A model generated the notes under the pieces. It searched no databases. It saw only the letters and a list, made by a program, of their open reading frames with translations, and had not been told where the DNA came from. Shown here piece by piece: positions 25,140-33,746 of a stretch of DNA of 64,000 nucleotides (position 1 is its first letter; each line of letters opens with the position of its first letter). The stretch spans positions 186,001 through 250,000 of the forward strand of contig NC_013532.1 of NCBI RefSeq assembly GCF_000024505.1. The letters run 5' to 3'. This DNA is from Anaplasma centrale str. Israel. GTDB lineage: Bacteria > Pseudomonadota > Alphaproteobacteria > Rickettsiales > Anaplasmataceae. The position numbers and the translations under genes were made by a program.

Positions 25140-26900
25140 CTACGGCAATGCCGCATCGTCCATGACGAACTGCACGTACTCATTTCCCCGCCACTGGTTT
25201 ACGCTGATTTTGCCGAGCAGATGAACGCATCGCCCGCGCTGCAGAAGCGTTGTGCCCAGTTCTGTGCCTATGCACTTGAAGCACACGCCCTTAACAAGTG
25301 CATTGTCACCGGATATTAGGCACCTAACGTGGCTGCCACCCATGACTTCGGGTTTTCTGATTTCTACATTTTTAAGGATGAATCTAGGCTCTGGATTTCC
25401 TGGGCCGAACGGTTCCAGCATTTGCAGCTCCCTCCACAGTGGAAAGTTCACGGCTCCTGCGGTTAATATGCCGCAAGCATACGAGACTTTCTGTATGTCG
25501 GAGTGCTTAAACCTTTCCAAGAAGAACGAGTACAATGCCTCAAGCTTGTCTGCGCACACTGAAAATCCCGCGGCCATAGCATGTCCACCGCCCTCAGGTA
25601 TTAACTGCTCAAGTTTTGCTGCGAGCACTGCCGCTCCTATATCAATACCGCTAACGGATCTGGCGCTCGCCTTGCCGAGATTTCCGCTTAGCGAAACCAC
25701 TATTGATGGTAGATGGAATCTCTCCTTAAGTCTGCTCGCCACAATTCCTATGACGCCCACGTGCCAGGTGCCCGCAACCATGATGACATTATTACCCGCT
25801 GCGACTAACCGCTCTGCTTGGTGCAACGCTTCTTCCAAACTCCGCTTTTCCAGCTCTTTTCTTTCAGCATTCAAGCTCAGCAGCATGTAGGATATTCTCT
25901 CGCACTCGCTCTCGTCATCACTAGACAAAAGGCTGGCTCCCAGGCTTGCGTTGCCGACCCGCCCCCCGGCATTTATATGTGGCCCTATGCTAAAGCCCAG
26001 GTGATAAACGCTGATTTTTTCCTCTATCCCAATGGCGTCTCCGAGCACTCTAAGCCCCACGTTACTCCGGGCGGATATCACCTTCAGTCCGTGCCTGACC
26101 ATTGCTCTGTTGAGCTTTATCATTGGCATAACATCGCAAACGGTGCCCAGCGCAACCAAGTCGAGGTAGTTCATGAGATCTGGCTCGCTCCTGTGCGCAA
26201 AAACCCCCGCTTCTCTCAGGGTTTTTTGTAGTGCCACTAACAGCAAAAAAGATGTACCAACGGCCGACAGGTATGTATGCTCAGAGGATTCGTCCAGTCT
26301 GTTCGGATTCACTACCGCAACGGCCTTGGGCAGGGTGTTTATTCCGATGTGGTGGTCGACAACTATTACATCAAGGTTTACAGACCGTGCTGCTAGTATG
26401 GGTTCGTAGGCCAACGTGCCGCAGTCTACGGTAATACAGAGGCTATAACCTTCCTCACGTAGTTTTAACATTGCGGCGGAGTTTGGTCCGTAGCCCTCTT
26501 CAACGCGGTCAGGGATGTAAATTTTTGTGTGTACCTCCAGGCCACGCAGGTATCTACACAACATGGCAGAGGATGTTGCGCCATCAACGTCGTAGTCGCC
26601 GAAAATTGCGATGCTCTCCCCATTGCGTATTGCATCGTGTATCCTCGCTACGGCTTTGTCCATGTCTAACAGGTGAAACGGATCCGGCAGCAGGAGCCTC
26701 AGGGTAGGAAACAAAAAATTTTCCATCTCTTCTATGGGGATACCGCGAGTTGCCAACACCCTGGCTACCACTTCACAAATCCCGAAGCGCTGCATAATTG
26801 TTGTTACGTCCCGGCAGGGTACCTCAGAGACCCTCCACGTTGCCCCTCCAACACCAACGTACTCCAGTGCCGCGTCTGTTGCTTCTATTACATCTTGCAC
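25140..26900 (-). CDS. recJ: single-stranded-DNA exonuclease RecJ
   Basis: A 586-residue 5'-3' ssDNA exonuclease for recombination and mismatch repair. DHH-family motifs are visible: IFGDYDVDGATSSA (about 98-111), the DHH triad in VVVDHHIG (near 180) and GGHAMAAGFSV (DHHA1 domain, near 440), then the C-terminal OB-type region. Relevant to a genome that relies on gene conversion for Msp2 variation, although any role there is inference. ATG 26900 gives a normal N-terminus. Confidence 0.95.
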   Translation of the reverse strand: MQDVIEATDAALEYVGVGGATWRVSEVPCRDVTTIMQRFGICEVVARVLATRGIPIEEMENFLFPTLRLLLPDPFHLLDMDKAVARIHDAIRNGESIAIFGDYDVDGATSSAMLCRYLRGLEVHTKIYIPDRVEEGYGPNSAAMLKLREEGYSLCITVDCGTLAYEPILAARSVNLDVIVVDHHIGINTLPKAVAVVNPNRLDESSEHTYLSAVGTSFLLLVALQKTLREAGVFAHRSEPDLMNYLDLVALGTVCDVMPMIKLNRAMVRHGLKVISARSNVGLRVLGDAIGIEEKISVYHLGFSIGPHINAGGRVGNASLGASLLSSDDESECERISYMLLSLNAERKELEKRSLEEALHQAERLVAAGNNVIMVAGTWHVGVIGIVASRLKERFHLPSIVVSLSGNLGKASARSVSGIDIGAAVLAAKLEQLIPEGGGHAMAAGFSVCADKLEALYSFFLERFKHSDIQKVSYACGILTAGAVNFPLWRELQMLEPFGPGNPEPRFILKNVEIRKPEVMGGSHVRCLISGDNALVKGVCFKCIGTELGTTLLQRGRCVHLLGKISVNQWRGNEYVQFVMDDAALP

Positions 26901-27040
26901 TACTCAACCCCGGTGACCTACAAACGGCCTTGTGTTTTAAAGTTGCGGCACCAGCCCTACAGAGCGGCTATAAACGTAGCTACACACTGCAACCCCAAAC
27001 TCCCGAACGAACGCTTGACTGAGCTCAGGATCCAAAGCTG

Positions 27041-28477
27041 CTACGGGGTAAAAAACCCCTGGCCCCCATCGTACAGGTACAACTTCACCATCTTCACCGT
27101 GTCTATGCCAGCGTCTTCCATTTTGAGCAGCAGATTTCCAACCTCCCGGCCGTCAACGCCATCCTCTTCCTTCCCTTCCGCGTAAAACCTGCAAGACACA
27201 AGATCGACGTACGTGTAAGAATATGGAGCTTTAGGCCACAACTCCAGTCCTTTGGCGTACACCAGCTGCAACTTCAGTTCCGAACTGAGCCCTGAAAGGG
27301 ACCCAACTAACTCCTTGATGTCAGTGCCCTTGTCCCAATGTACCGTGACATCAACGCCCACCAACACCCTTTTGGGATTGCTGCGCACGTAGCCCGAACT
27401 CCCGGTACTTGGTGTTTCCTTGCCGAGAGAGAGGCCCTTAAGCCGCTGAGGTGTTGTTCCTAAGTTTCCCACTATTGCCTGCGCGAACTCCATGGTGGAT
27501 GCCCTACGCAAGCTGGTTTTCTCGCTATATATATCGGCAGTATGCACGCCATCTTCTAAGGTCTTCAAAAATGCGTTACGGATCACCCCGGCCTTGTCCA
27601 GCTGCCCGATGTGCACTAACATTTGCACAGCCGCGTTGAGCAGCCCTGAGGGATTGGCCACATTCTTGCCTGCTATATCGGGTGCTGAGCCGTGTACTGC
27701 CTCGAACATGGCGTAATAATCACCTATGTTCGCACTGCCAGTGAGCCCTATAGACCCAGAAGAGAGCGACACTATGTCTGATACAATGTCTCCATACAGA
27801 TTTGTGGTTACCACAACATCAAAATCCTCCGGGTTGCTGGCGATCTTAGCCATGCCCACATCAACTATGTAGTAGTTTGCTTCAATATCTGGATAGCCCT
27901 TGGCGACCTTGTCGAAAGAAGCGTGCAGTATTCCGTCAGTCATTTTCATGATGTTATCTTTCACGAAACACGTAACCTTCTTTCTATTGTGAGCCCTGGC
28001 GTAGTTAAACGCATACGCACAGATTTTTTCCGAGGCGGACCTGGTTGAAATCTTCACGCACTCATGGGTGTCTTCAGATAGTTTGTGCTCAACACCGCTG
28101 TAGGTGTCTTCCTCATTCTCTCTGATGATTACCACATCCAAATCTGGGTGCTTAGTGCCTACAACGGGAAAATAAGAAACGCAGGGCCGCACGTTTACAT
28201 AAAGCCCCAGCCTCTGCCTGAGGGCGACATTCAAACTCTTATGCCCACTACCCTGTGGGGTCATAGTAGGGGCCTTAAGCAGCAGCCTAGTCCTGCTGAT
28301 TGACTCCCACGCAGAGGGAGCGATGCCAGAAGTCCACTCCTTTTTATACTGGTTGTGGCCTATATCCACGGTTTCTATAGAAACATCTGCTCTGGCCTCC
28401 TTCAAGATGAACAGCACGGCCTCCATAATTTCCGGCCCTACTCCATCTCCATACGCTACGGTTATAGGTACTGACAT
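27041..28477 (-). CDS. icd: isocitrate dehydrogenase (NADP type, long form)
   Basis: A 478-residue TCA-cycle enzyme converting isocitrate to 2-oxoglutarate. Core motifs: YGDGVGPEI at the N-terminus, substrate-binding RENEEDTYSGVEH, the KDNIMKMTDG segment, and NLYGDIVSDIVSLSSGSIGLTGSANIG with the following FEAVHGSAPDIAGK. Residues beyond about 330 form an extra C-terminal domain of about 140 residues, as in the Thermus/Rickettsia-type long isocitrate dehydrogenases. ATG 28477 has GGGAG just upstream; the frame begins 5 codons earlier. A -10-like TATACT lies upstream on the minus strand without a good -35. Confidence 0.93.
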   Translation of the reverse strand: MSVPITVAYGDGVGPEIMEAVLFILKEARADVSIETVDIGHNQYKKEWTSGIAPSAWESISRTRLLLKAPTMTPQGSGHKSLNVALRQRLGLYVNVRPCVSYFPVVGTKHPDLDVVIIRENEEDTYSGVEHKLSEDTHECVKISTRSASEKICAYAFNYARAHNRKKVTCFVKDNIMKMTDGILHASFDKVAKGYPDIEANYYIVDVGMAKIASNPEDFDVVVTTNLYGDIVSDIVSLSSGSIGLTGSANIGDYYAMFEAVHGSAPDIAGKNVANPSGLLNAAVQMLVHIGQLDKAGVIRNAFLKTLEDGVHTADIYSEKTSLRRASTMEFAQAIVGNLGTTPQRLKGLSLGKETPSTGSSGYVRSNPKRVLVGVDVTVHWDKGTDIKELVGSLSGLSSELKLQLVYAKGLELWPKAPYSYTYVDLVSCRFYAEGKEEDGVDGREVGNLLLKMEDAGIDTVKMVKLYLYDGGQGFFTP

Positions 28478-28766
28478 AGACTCCCAACACAAGAGCCCAC
28501 AGTATAGCGAATATTGCTCAAATGGGAAACGTTAAATACACGCGCTGTGGGTAAAGCTGACGGCTAATCATATACTGAAAGGCGAATATCAGCCATTATA
28601 GCACACTCTAACACTCACGCATGCCGGTATAGGTTTATGTGGCGCTATCAGCAGAGCAGGTACCCAGCGTTGGCCTCACGACCAACTTTGTTGAGATTGC
28701 AAGGTTGCTATGTAGGCAAAGTGCTTGTAGAGCGCGTACCACCCGCCACGGCGTGCCGGCTAGAAG

Positions 28767-29684
28767 TTAAATTTCCAAAAGCCCCCTGGCAAATTCCCGG
28801 GCGGAAAAATCCTTCAGGTCATCTATACCTTCGCCGACTCCCACCGCATGTATGTGTATGCCATACTTCTGTGCTACACTTAGCACTATACCACCTTTGG
28901 CTGTGCCATCTAGTTTGGTGAGCACTATGCCATTCACCCCAGCAAAACTTGAAAAGAGCTCAACCTGCGAGAATGCATTTTGCCCTATTGTTGCGTCTAG
29001 CACTATTATAGTGTTATGTGGAGCCTTTTTGTCATGCCTGCCTATCACGCGGCGTACCTTGGCCAACTCTTCCATTAGATTTTTGTGGTTTTGTAGGCGC
29101 CCAGCGGTGTCTATAAGCACCACATCTATTTTCTCGCGTATGGCTTGATCAACCGCCTTATATGCTATACTTGCGGCATCAGCCCCGGCCTCCCCCGCTA
29201 TAATTGGACAAGATATTCTATCGGCCCAAATCTTTAACTGGCTAACCGCAGCTGCACGGAAGGTGTCACACGCACCCATGAGTACAGATTTGCCTTCCCG
29301 CTGGAATTTGCGCGCAAGTTTAGCGGCTGTGGTAGTCTTACCACTGCCGTTGACCCCACATAACATTACCACCTGGGGGCTGTGCTCTATAGATATTGGA
29401 ACGGCGACCTTGGTGAGAAATGCCTCGATTTCTTCAGCCAGTGTTTCTCGTACCCGGGCACAGCTGGGTTCGCTAAACTGCATTGCAGCTATCTTCTGTG
29501 TGAAAAAAGACGCACTCTCGCGCCCCATATCGGTCGATATGAGCAGGTGCAACAACTCCTTCAAAGTTTCTTGGTCGACCTTCCTGCCTTCTTGGAATAG
29601 CTTCCTAATTCCTGCATTGAGCCTGGATGAGGTCTTCAGCAGGCTGTCCTTCAAGCTACCTAGCAACCCTTGATCGCACTCCAT
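28767..29684 (-). CDS. ftsY: signal recognition particle receptor FtsY
   Basis: A 305-residue GTPase that docks the SRP-ribosome complex at the membrane. The N domain (about 10-85) is followed by the NG GTPase core: GVNGSGKTTTAAKLA (G1, about 110-124), DTFRAAAVSQLK, DTAGRL (G3), TKLDGTAKGG (G4) and GVGEGIDDL (G5/closing). The acidic A domain of enterobacterial FtsY is absent, as usual in alphaproteobacteria. Confidence 0.96.
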   Translation of the reverse strand: MECDQGLLGSLKDSLLKTSSRLNAGIRKLFQEGRKVDQETLKELLHLLISTDMGRESASFFTQKIAAMQFSEPSCARVRETLAEEIEAFLTKVAVPISIEHSPQVVMLCGVNGSGKTTTAAKLARKFQREGKSVLMGACDTFRAAAVSQLKIWADRISCPIIAGEAGADAASIAYKAVDQAIREKIDVVLIDTAGRLQNHKNLMEELAKVRRVIGRHDKKAPHNTIIVLDATIGQNAFSQVELFSSFAGVNGIVLTKLDGTAKGGIVLSVAQKYGIHIHAVGVGEGIDDLKDFSAREFARGLLEI

Positions 29685-29702
29685 AAACGTAGACCTAACA
29701 GC

Positions 29703-29730
29703 TTGAAACTCCCGACGTGTGTGGTACCAT
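29703..29730 (+). promoter_or_regulatory. possible bioD promoter
   Basis: TTGAAA (29703-29708), 16-base spacer, TACCAT (29725-29730). The predicted start would be about 25 bases before the bioD ATG. Confidence 0.4.
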
Positions 29731-29762
29731 CACCACGACATGCAGGGGGGAGCTCCTAATTA

Positions 29763-30446
29763 ATGCAAGCGCACTTCGTAACATCCTGCGGGACGGATGC
29801 AGGGAAGACCTTTATCACTACAGCGCTGTGCTGGAATTTTAGAAGAATTGGTGAAGCTGTGCAAGCTATTAAGCCAGTGGTGAGTGGGTATAACGAGGAC
29901 AACCCAGAATGTAGCGATACTTTTCAGATTATTGCTAGCTTAGGATATGATTTTACCCAAGAAAACGTGGATAAGGTTTCTCCGTGGAGGTTAAAACATC
30001 CGCGTGCCCCGAATATTGCATCAAGGATGGAAGGTGTTAATCTGAACTATAGCGAGATTTTGCGGTTTTGTGCCGAGCGTTGCAAAAATGCGTCCGGACA
30101 CATATTAATTGAGGGCGTTGGTGGAGTTATGTCCCCACTAACGGATGAAAAAAGCTGCATAGACTTAATAAAAGATCTGGATATCGCTGTGGTTTTGGTT
30201 GCAAACCCATATTTGGGGAGCATAAGCCACGTGTTGACGGCTTTGGAAGCGCTGCGGGGTATGCAGGTGAAGATTGTGATTACCCTTAAGGACCTAGGTA
30301 ATACACATTGCACAGATTTGGTAGAGTGCCTGCGTTCGTATTGTGGACGTTCAGCATACGTTCAGGGCCACGTTAGTGGCGAACACGAAAAGTGGGTGCT
30401 GGCGGGGCAGGGAATAGTAGACTTCATTACGAACAACAGCGCTTAA
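29763..30446 (+). CDS. bioD: dethiobiotin synthetase
   Basis: A 227-residue ATP-dependent carboxylase-type ligase that closes the ureido ring in biotin synthesis. The P-loop variant GTDAGKTF is at residues 10-17, with KPVVSG near 38, the EGVGGVMSPL motif near 119 and NPYLGSISHVLTALEAL near 147. GGGGGAG precedes ATG 29763. Anaplasma is known to retain biotin genes; the other bio genes are not in this window. Confidence 0.93.
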   Translation: MQAHFVTSCGTDAGKTFITTALCWNFRRIGEAVQAIKPVVSGYNEDNPECSDTFQIIASLGYDFTQENVDKVSPWRLKHPRAPNIASRMEGVNLNYSEILRFCAERCKNASGHILIEGVGGVMSPLTDEKSCIDLIKDLDIAVVLVANPYLGSISHVLTALEALRGMQVKIVITLKDLGNTHCTDLVECLRSYCGRSAYVQGHVSGEHEKWVLAGQGIVDFITNNSA

Positions 30447-30588
30447 TTGCCGTCATGGGGGCCATATGCACGGTAGGGTGTAGGCGACGCAGCAGCATCC
30501 CTCTTCTCGTATAGCGTCATGCCAAACGTCAAACGGCCAGGTTCCACACTCTCCCGGATCCCTGTTGCTTAATGCAGATAACACTGCC

Positions 30589-31002
30589 TTAATCTTCCCC
30601 CTCATCACTGTATAGCTTCTGTTGCTTCTCCCGCCTTTCCTGCTCCTCTATACAGTATAGAGTTACGGGGTTTGCTTCCAGTCTTGCTGTGCCGATTTTC
30701 TCCCCCGTTTCCTCGCAGTACCCGTACAGGCCGTTGTCAATTCTCTGTAGCGCCTTATCAATTTCCACAGTCAGAGCATCATTGCGGTCACACGTTTGTA
30801 GGGTTAAGTCTGTATCGTACTCTCTGGTGGCCATATCGGTAAGGTCAGCGTCTGCGTGAGATTGCAAAACCTCCCTGGCTTTCTCCGCAGATTCCCTCTG
30901 CAGCGCCTGTTTCCATGTGATGAGCTTGTTTCTGAAATAGTCCAGCTGCTTAGGGTTCATGTAGTTTTCATCTTCTTCATCCAAGATGTACTTAGGCAAC
31001 AC
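30589..31002 (-). CDS. dksA: DksA-type RNA polymerase-binding regulator
   Basis: A 137-residue coiled-coil protein of the DksA/TraR family that modulates transcription through the RNA polymerase secondary channel. The coiled coil spans about residues 15-85, with the DxxDxA-like tip around DADLTDMA. The C-terminal globule (GLYGYCEETGEKIGTARLEANP...YCIEEQ) has only two of the four zinc cysteines (CEET and CIEE in place of CxxC pairs), as in many alphaproteobacterial DksA proteins. GTG 31002 has GGAGAG upstream. Confidence 0.92.
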   Translation of the reverse strand: MLPKYILDEEDENYMNPKQLDYFRNKLITWKQALQRESAEKAREVLQSHADADLTDMATREYDTDLTLQTCDRNDALTVEIDKALQRIDNGLYGYCEETGEKIGTARLEANPVTLYCIEEQERREKQQKLYSDEGED

Positions 31003-31045
31003 TGCACTCTCCGGTGTTATAGCATAACTGCAATCCTAAGAATGC

Positions 31046-31765
31046 TTGATTAACATTTGGTGTACCACTATGCTGCTAGGGAATTATACACAGTGTCTTA
31101 TCGTGTCCCATGGAAGCGTGCTAATACGCGAGCTTAAAATAATATCTTGCAACACTGGCAGCGCGGCGCAGGTTGTTTTACTGTTTGTTGTGGTGGTAGG
31201 TACTGCATTATTCGTACTGCCGCCGGGATGCGCTAGTGAGGTAATGCCGTGCTTATTCTGGGTTTGCAGTGCATCAGTGACACAAACATCTATTAGGGCG
31301 CTACTGGAAGATGATTACCGTAGCGGAATGCTCGAGCAATTGCTCATACAGAAGCTTATACCAGAGGCTGTCATATTTATGAAAGTACTTGCGCATTGGA
31401 TGTGTATTTCAGTGCCCATAAGCATCACTGCTGGGTTGATACAACTCACAATGTTAGGGGGAAATATCCACTATGCGATTGCACTAAGCTTGGCTTTAGG
31501 CGCGGGGCTGCTGGTTGTTAATTGTGTGTCTGCTGTGGGGCACTCTCTGGTATTGGGTGGCGAAGGCAAGCTGATCACAGCCCAGATTTTGGTTTTCCCG
31601 ATAATTGTACCAGTGGTTATATGCTCCCATCTCTGTCTTGAGAGCATGGTAGATTCTACCTTTACCAGAGCAACTGTATTACTGGGGGCGGGTGTATTGT
31701 GCTTAATACCTGTTAGCGTACTTTTTACACTAGCAGCCGTTCGGCTAGCTGTAGAGAAAGACTAA
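31046..31765 (+). CDS. ccmB: haem exporter membrane subunit CcmB
   Basis: Up to 239 residues. It has about six hydrophobic segments and the family element LFWVCSASVTQTSIRALLEDDYRSGMLEQLL near 68-98, which in CcmB follows the first two membrane helices. With CcmA it forms the ABC transporter used to release holo-CcmE in cytochrome c maturation. The start is unclear: ATG 31046, ATG 31070 or a later codon near the HGSVLIRELK segment, where other CcmB proteins begin. ccmF is about 19 kb away. Confidence 0.85.
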   Translation: MINIWCTTMLLGNYTQCLIVSHGSVLIRELKIISCNTGSAAQVVLLFVVVVGTALFVLPPGCASEVMPCLFWVCSASVTQTSIRALLEDDYRSGMLEQLLIQKLIPEAVIFMKVLAHWMCISVPISITAGLIQLTMLGGNIHYAIALSLALGAGLLVVNCVSAVGHSLVLGGEGKLITAQILVFPIIVPVVICSHLCLESMVDSTFTRATVLLGAGVLCLIPVSVLFTLAAVRLAVEKD

Positions 31766-31859
31766 AACGGTGCGTGCCAAATGAGGTTTACACAACTCGA
31801 CAAGTGCGCAAATTTGCTGCGATGCGCTACGGCTCTCGTGCCAGTTGCGCCATAGCGAA

Positions 31860-31887
31860 TTGACTTTTAGTAGACATTGCCTATAGT
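31860..31887 (+). promoter_or_regulatory. tRNA-Val promoter
   Basis: TTGACT (31860-31865), 16-base spacer, TATAGT (31882-31887), ending 10 bases before the tRNA. It probably also drives the cation exporter and mlaC downstream. Confidence 0.65.
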
Positions 31888-31897
31888 AGTGAACATT

Positions 31898-31970
31898 GGG
31901 TGATTAGCTCAGGTGGTAGAGCGTTTGCTTGACGTGCAAGAGGTCACTGGTTCGAGTCCAGTATTACCCA
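31898..31970 (+). tRNA. tRNA-Val (GAC anticodon)
   Basis: A 73-nt cloverleaf: acceptor GGGTGAT pairs with ATTACCC (one G-T pair), D-arm GCTC...GAGC, anticodon stem TTTGC/GCAAG around loop TTGACGT with anticodon GAC, and a T-arm CTGG-TTCGAGT-CCAG. Discriminator A. CCA is not encoded (CTA follows). It reads GUC/GUU codons. Confidence 0.93.
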
Positions 31971-31989
31971 CTACACGGGGGTGATGCGT

Positions 31990-32883
31990 ATGTCCAGCCA
32001 TGGTGGTGAGTTCTGCACACATACGCACAGAAGAATGGCACTTTCCATAGTTGTGGTTGCAGTGGCGATGACAGCCGAGGTTATAGGTGGGTTTGCGTCA
32101 AACTCACTAGCCTTGCTTTCTGATGCTGGTCACATGCTGACAGATCTTGTGGCACTCACGCTTAGTTGGTTGGCGTATAAGTTTGCTGTAAAGGAGTCTG
32201 ATGCGTGTAGGTCATACGGCTATCACAGATTTCAGGTTATGGCTGCGTTCGTCAACGGCGTCTCTTTGTTTGTGGTAGCAATCCTTATAGTCTGTGAGTC
32301 GGCGAAGAGGTTTATTTACCCAGTTGAGGTGCACTGGCAGATCATGCTGATTGTAGCATTGCTAGGGCTGGTAGCGAATGTGACAGTGTTTGTCATCCTG
32401 TACAGGAAGGATGAACACAACTTGAATATCAAGAGTGCGGTGCTACACGTTGTAGGAGATCTGCTAAGTTCTGTTGCTGCTGTTCTATCTTCTATTGTTA
32501 TTATGCTCAGTGGGTGGCAGATTATTGATCCTTTGTTATCTGTGTTTGCCAGTGGTTTGATGTTCTATAGCGCATTTAGAATAGTGAAAAGCTCAGGCAA
32601 TATTTTGCTTGAAGGAAAGCCGGAAAACATAGACATTGAAGAGGTGAGGAATTCAATCCTAGGCAACATTCCCGCGGTTATTGACATACACCACGTGCAT
32701 TTGTGGTCCCTGACCCATGATTATCCCATCATGACCATGCATGTGAAGGTGCATGCACCTTTGGCGAGCGATAAGGCACACTCCGCGCTTTTGATATCTA
32801 TCAAAAAGTTACTCAACGAGAAGTTTGGTATATCTCATGTGACCATAGAGATTGAATGTGGGGAATGCTCGGATGCTAGCTGA
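31990..32883 (+). CDS. cation diffusion facilitator (zinc/cadmium-type exporter)
   Basis: A 297-residue proton-coupled divalent metal exporter of the inner membrane. Six hydrophobic helices are seen between about residues 15 and 200. The metal-site motifs are SDAGHMLTD in helix 2 (near 43-51) and HVVGDLLSS in helix 5 (near 152-160), the HxxxD pairs of the family. A cytosolic ferredoxin-like domain follows (IDIHHVHLWSLTHD near 230). The closest type is ZitB/CzcD-like; the metal is inferred. ATG 31990 is 8 bases after a GGGGG; ATG 31984 is possible. It starts 20 bases after the tRNA-Val gene. Confidence 0.9.
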   Translation: MSSHGGEFCTHTHRRMALSIVVVAVAMTAEVIGGFASNSLALLSDAGHMLTDLVALTLSWLAYKFAVKESDACRSYGYHRFQVMAAFVNGVSLFVVAILIVCESAKRFIYPVEVHWQIMLIVALLGLVANVTVFVILYRKDEHNLNIKSAVLHVVGDLLSSVAAVLSSIVIMLSGWQIIDPLLSVFASGLMFYSAFRIVKSSGNILLEGKPENIDIEEVRNSILGNIPAVIDIHHVHLWSLTHDYPIMTMHVKVHAPLASDKAHSALLISIKKLLNEKFGISHVTIEIECGECSDAS

Positions 32884-32967
32884 ACCATGCTTTTTGGTGT
32901 AGTAATGGTTAATGTTAATATAACAACTGGTGGTGTAGCATTGCACACGCTTCCCAGAGGATTGGTG

Positions 32968-33639
32968 ATGTACAGGAGATACGCCGCTGGTGCGGGCTAT
33001 GTTGTGGCCGTGTGTCTTGCCTTTATGTCTCTCGGGGGGTTTACTACCCGCTTCGAAACGTGCAGCAATCACCGAGAGATTTGCGGCTTTATTGAAACTC
33101 TCAAGGCGCAGGTGTACTCCATAGTTTCGCAAGGCGGCGAAACCGTTGATGCACTGCTTGAAGATGTTGTAAACAGTGCCCTAGATCTGAATGGGATCGC
33201 GAAATTCGCTATGGGGAGTCATTGGAAAGTTGCTGACTCCTCGCAGCGCGGGAGGTTCATTAGCACATATGGGCGCTACATAAGGGGCGTGTATACTAGG
33301 CAGTTGCGCATGCATGCATTTCATATGATGCGGATAATGTCTGTGCGACTTGCGGGTGATGATACCTATGCGGTCAGAGTAAGGCTTGCCAAAAGGGGAT
33401 ATGGGGACGATTTCATCGTGATAGAGTTCCACGTTGTTGATAATGGCAAGCTTGGAATATGCGATATGAAAATCAACAACTTCATCAGTACTGCTGTAAC
33501 CCAGCGGTCGATAGTTGATGATATAATCAAGAAATACGGCATAGAGGGGGCTATCTCTCACTTTGAGATTGAAAACAAGAAGGCCCCCATGAACTCAATA
33601 GGTGGCCTGCGTCCAAAATCTGCTGGTACCGGTTCCTAG
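32968..33639 (+). CDS. mlaC: MlaC-family periplasmic phospholipid carrier
   Basis: A 223-residue exported protein of the MlaC/Ttg2D family, which shuttles phospholipid between outer and inner membrane complexes. The signal peptide is residues 1-24 (YVVAVCLAFMSLGGF core). Family features include LNGIAKFAMGSHWKVADSSQRGRFISTYGRYI (residues 77-108 region), YAVRVRLAKRG...VIEFHVVDNGKLGICDMKINN and the following ISTAVTQRS. The frame opens at 32887, but ATG 32968 has AGAGG upstream and starts the signal peptide. The Mla ABC parts are not in this window. Confidence 0.88.
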   Translation: MYRRYAAGAGYVVAVCLAFMSLGGFTTRFETCSNHREICGFIETLKAQVYSIVSQGGETVDALLEDVVNSALDLNGIAKFAMGSHWKVADSSQRGRFISTYGRYIRGVYTRQLRMHAFHMMRIMSVRLAGDDTYAVRVRLAKRGYGDDFIVIEFHVVDNGKLGICDMKINNFISTAVTQRSIVDDIIKKYGIEGAISHFEIENKKAPMNSIGGLRPKSAGTGS

Positions 33640-33746
33640 TGCGCCAGGGTATGGTGCATAGCGTGTGACCAGGAGCGATAGGTGGTACCCAGCCAGGTAC
33701 AGCATGCCCAGCTGTATCTGTTTCGAAAAGAGGGCGAACTGGCCCG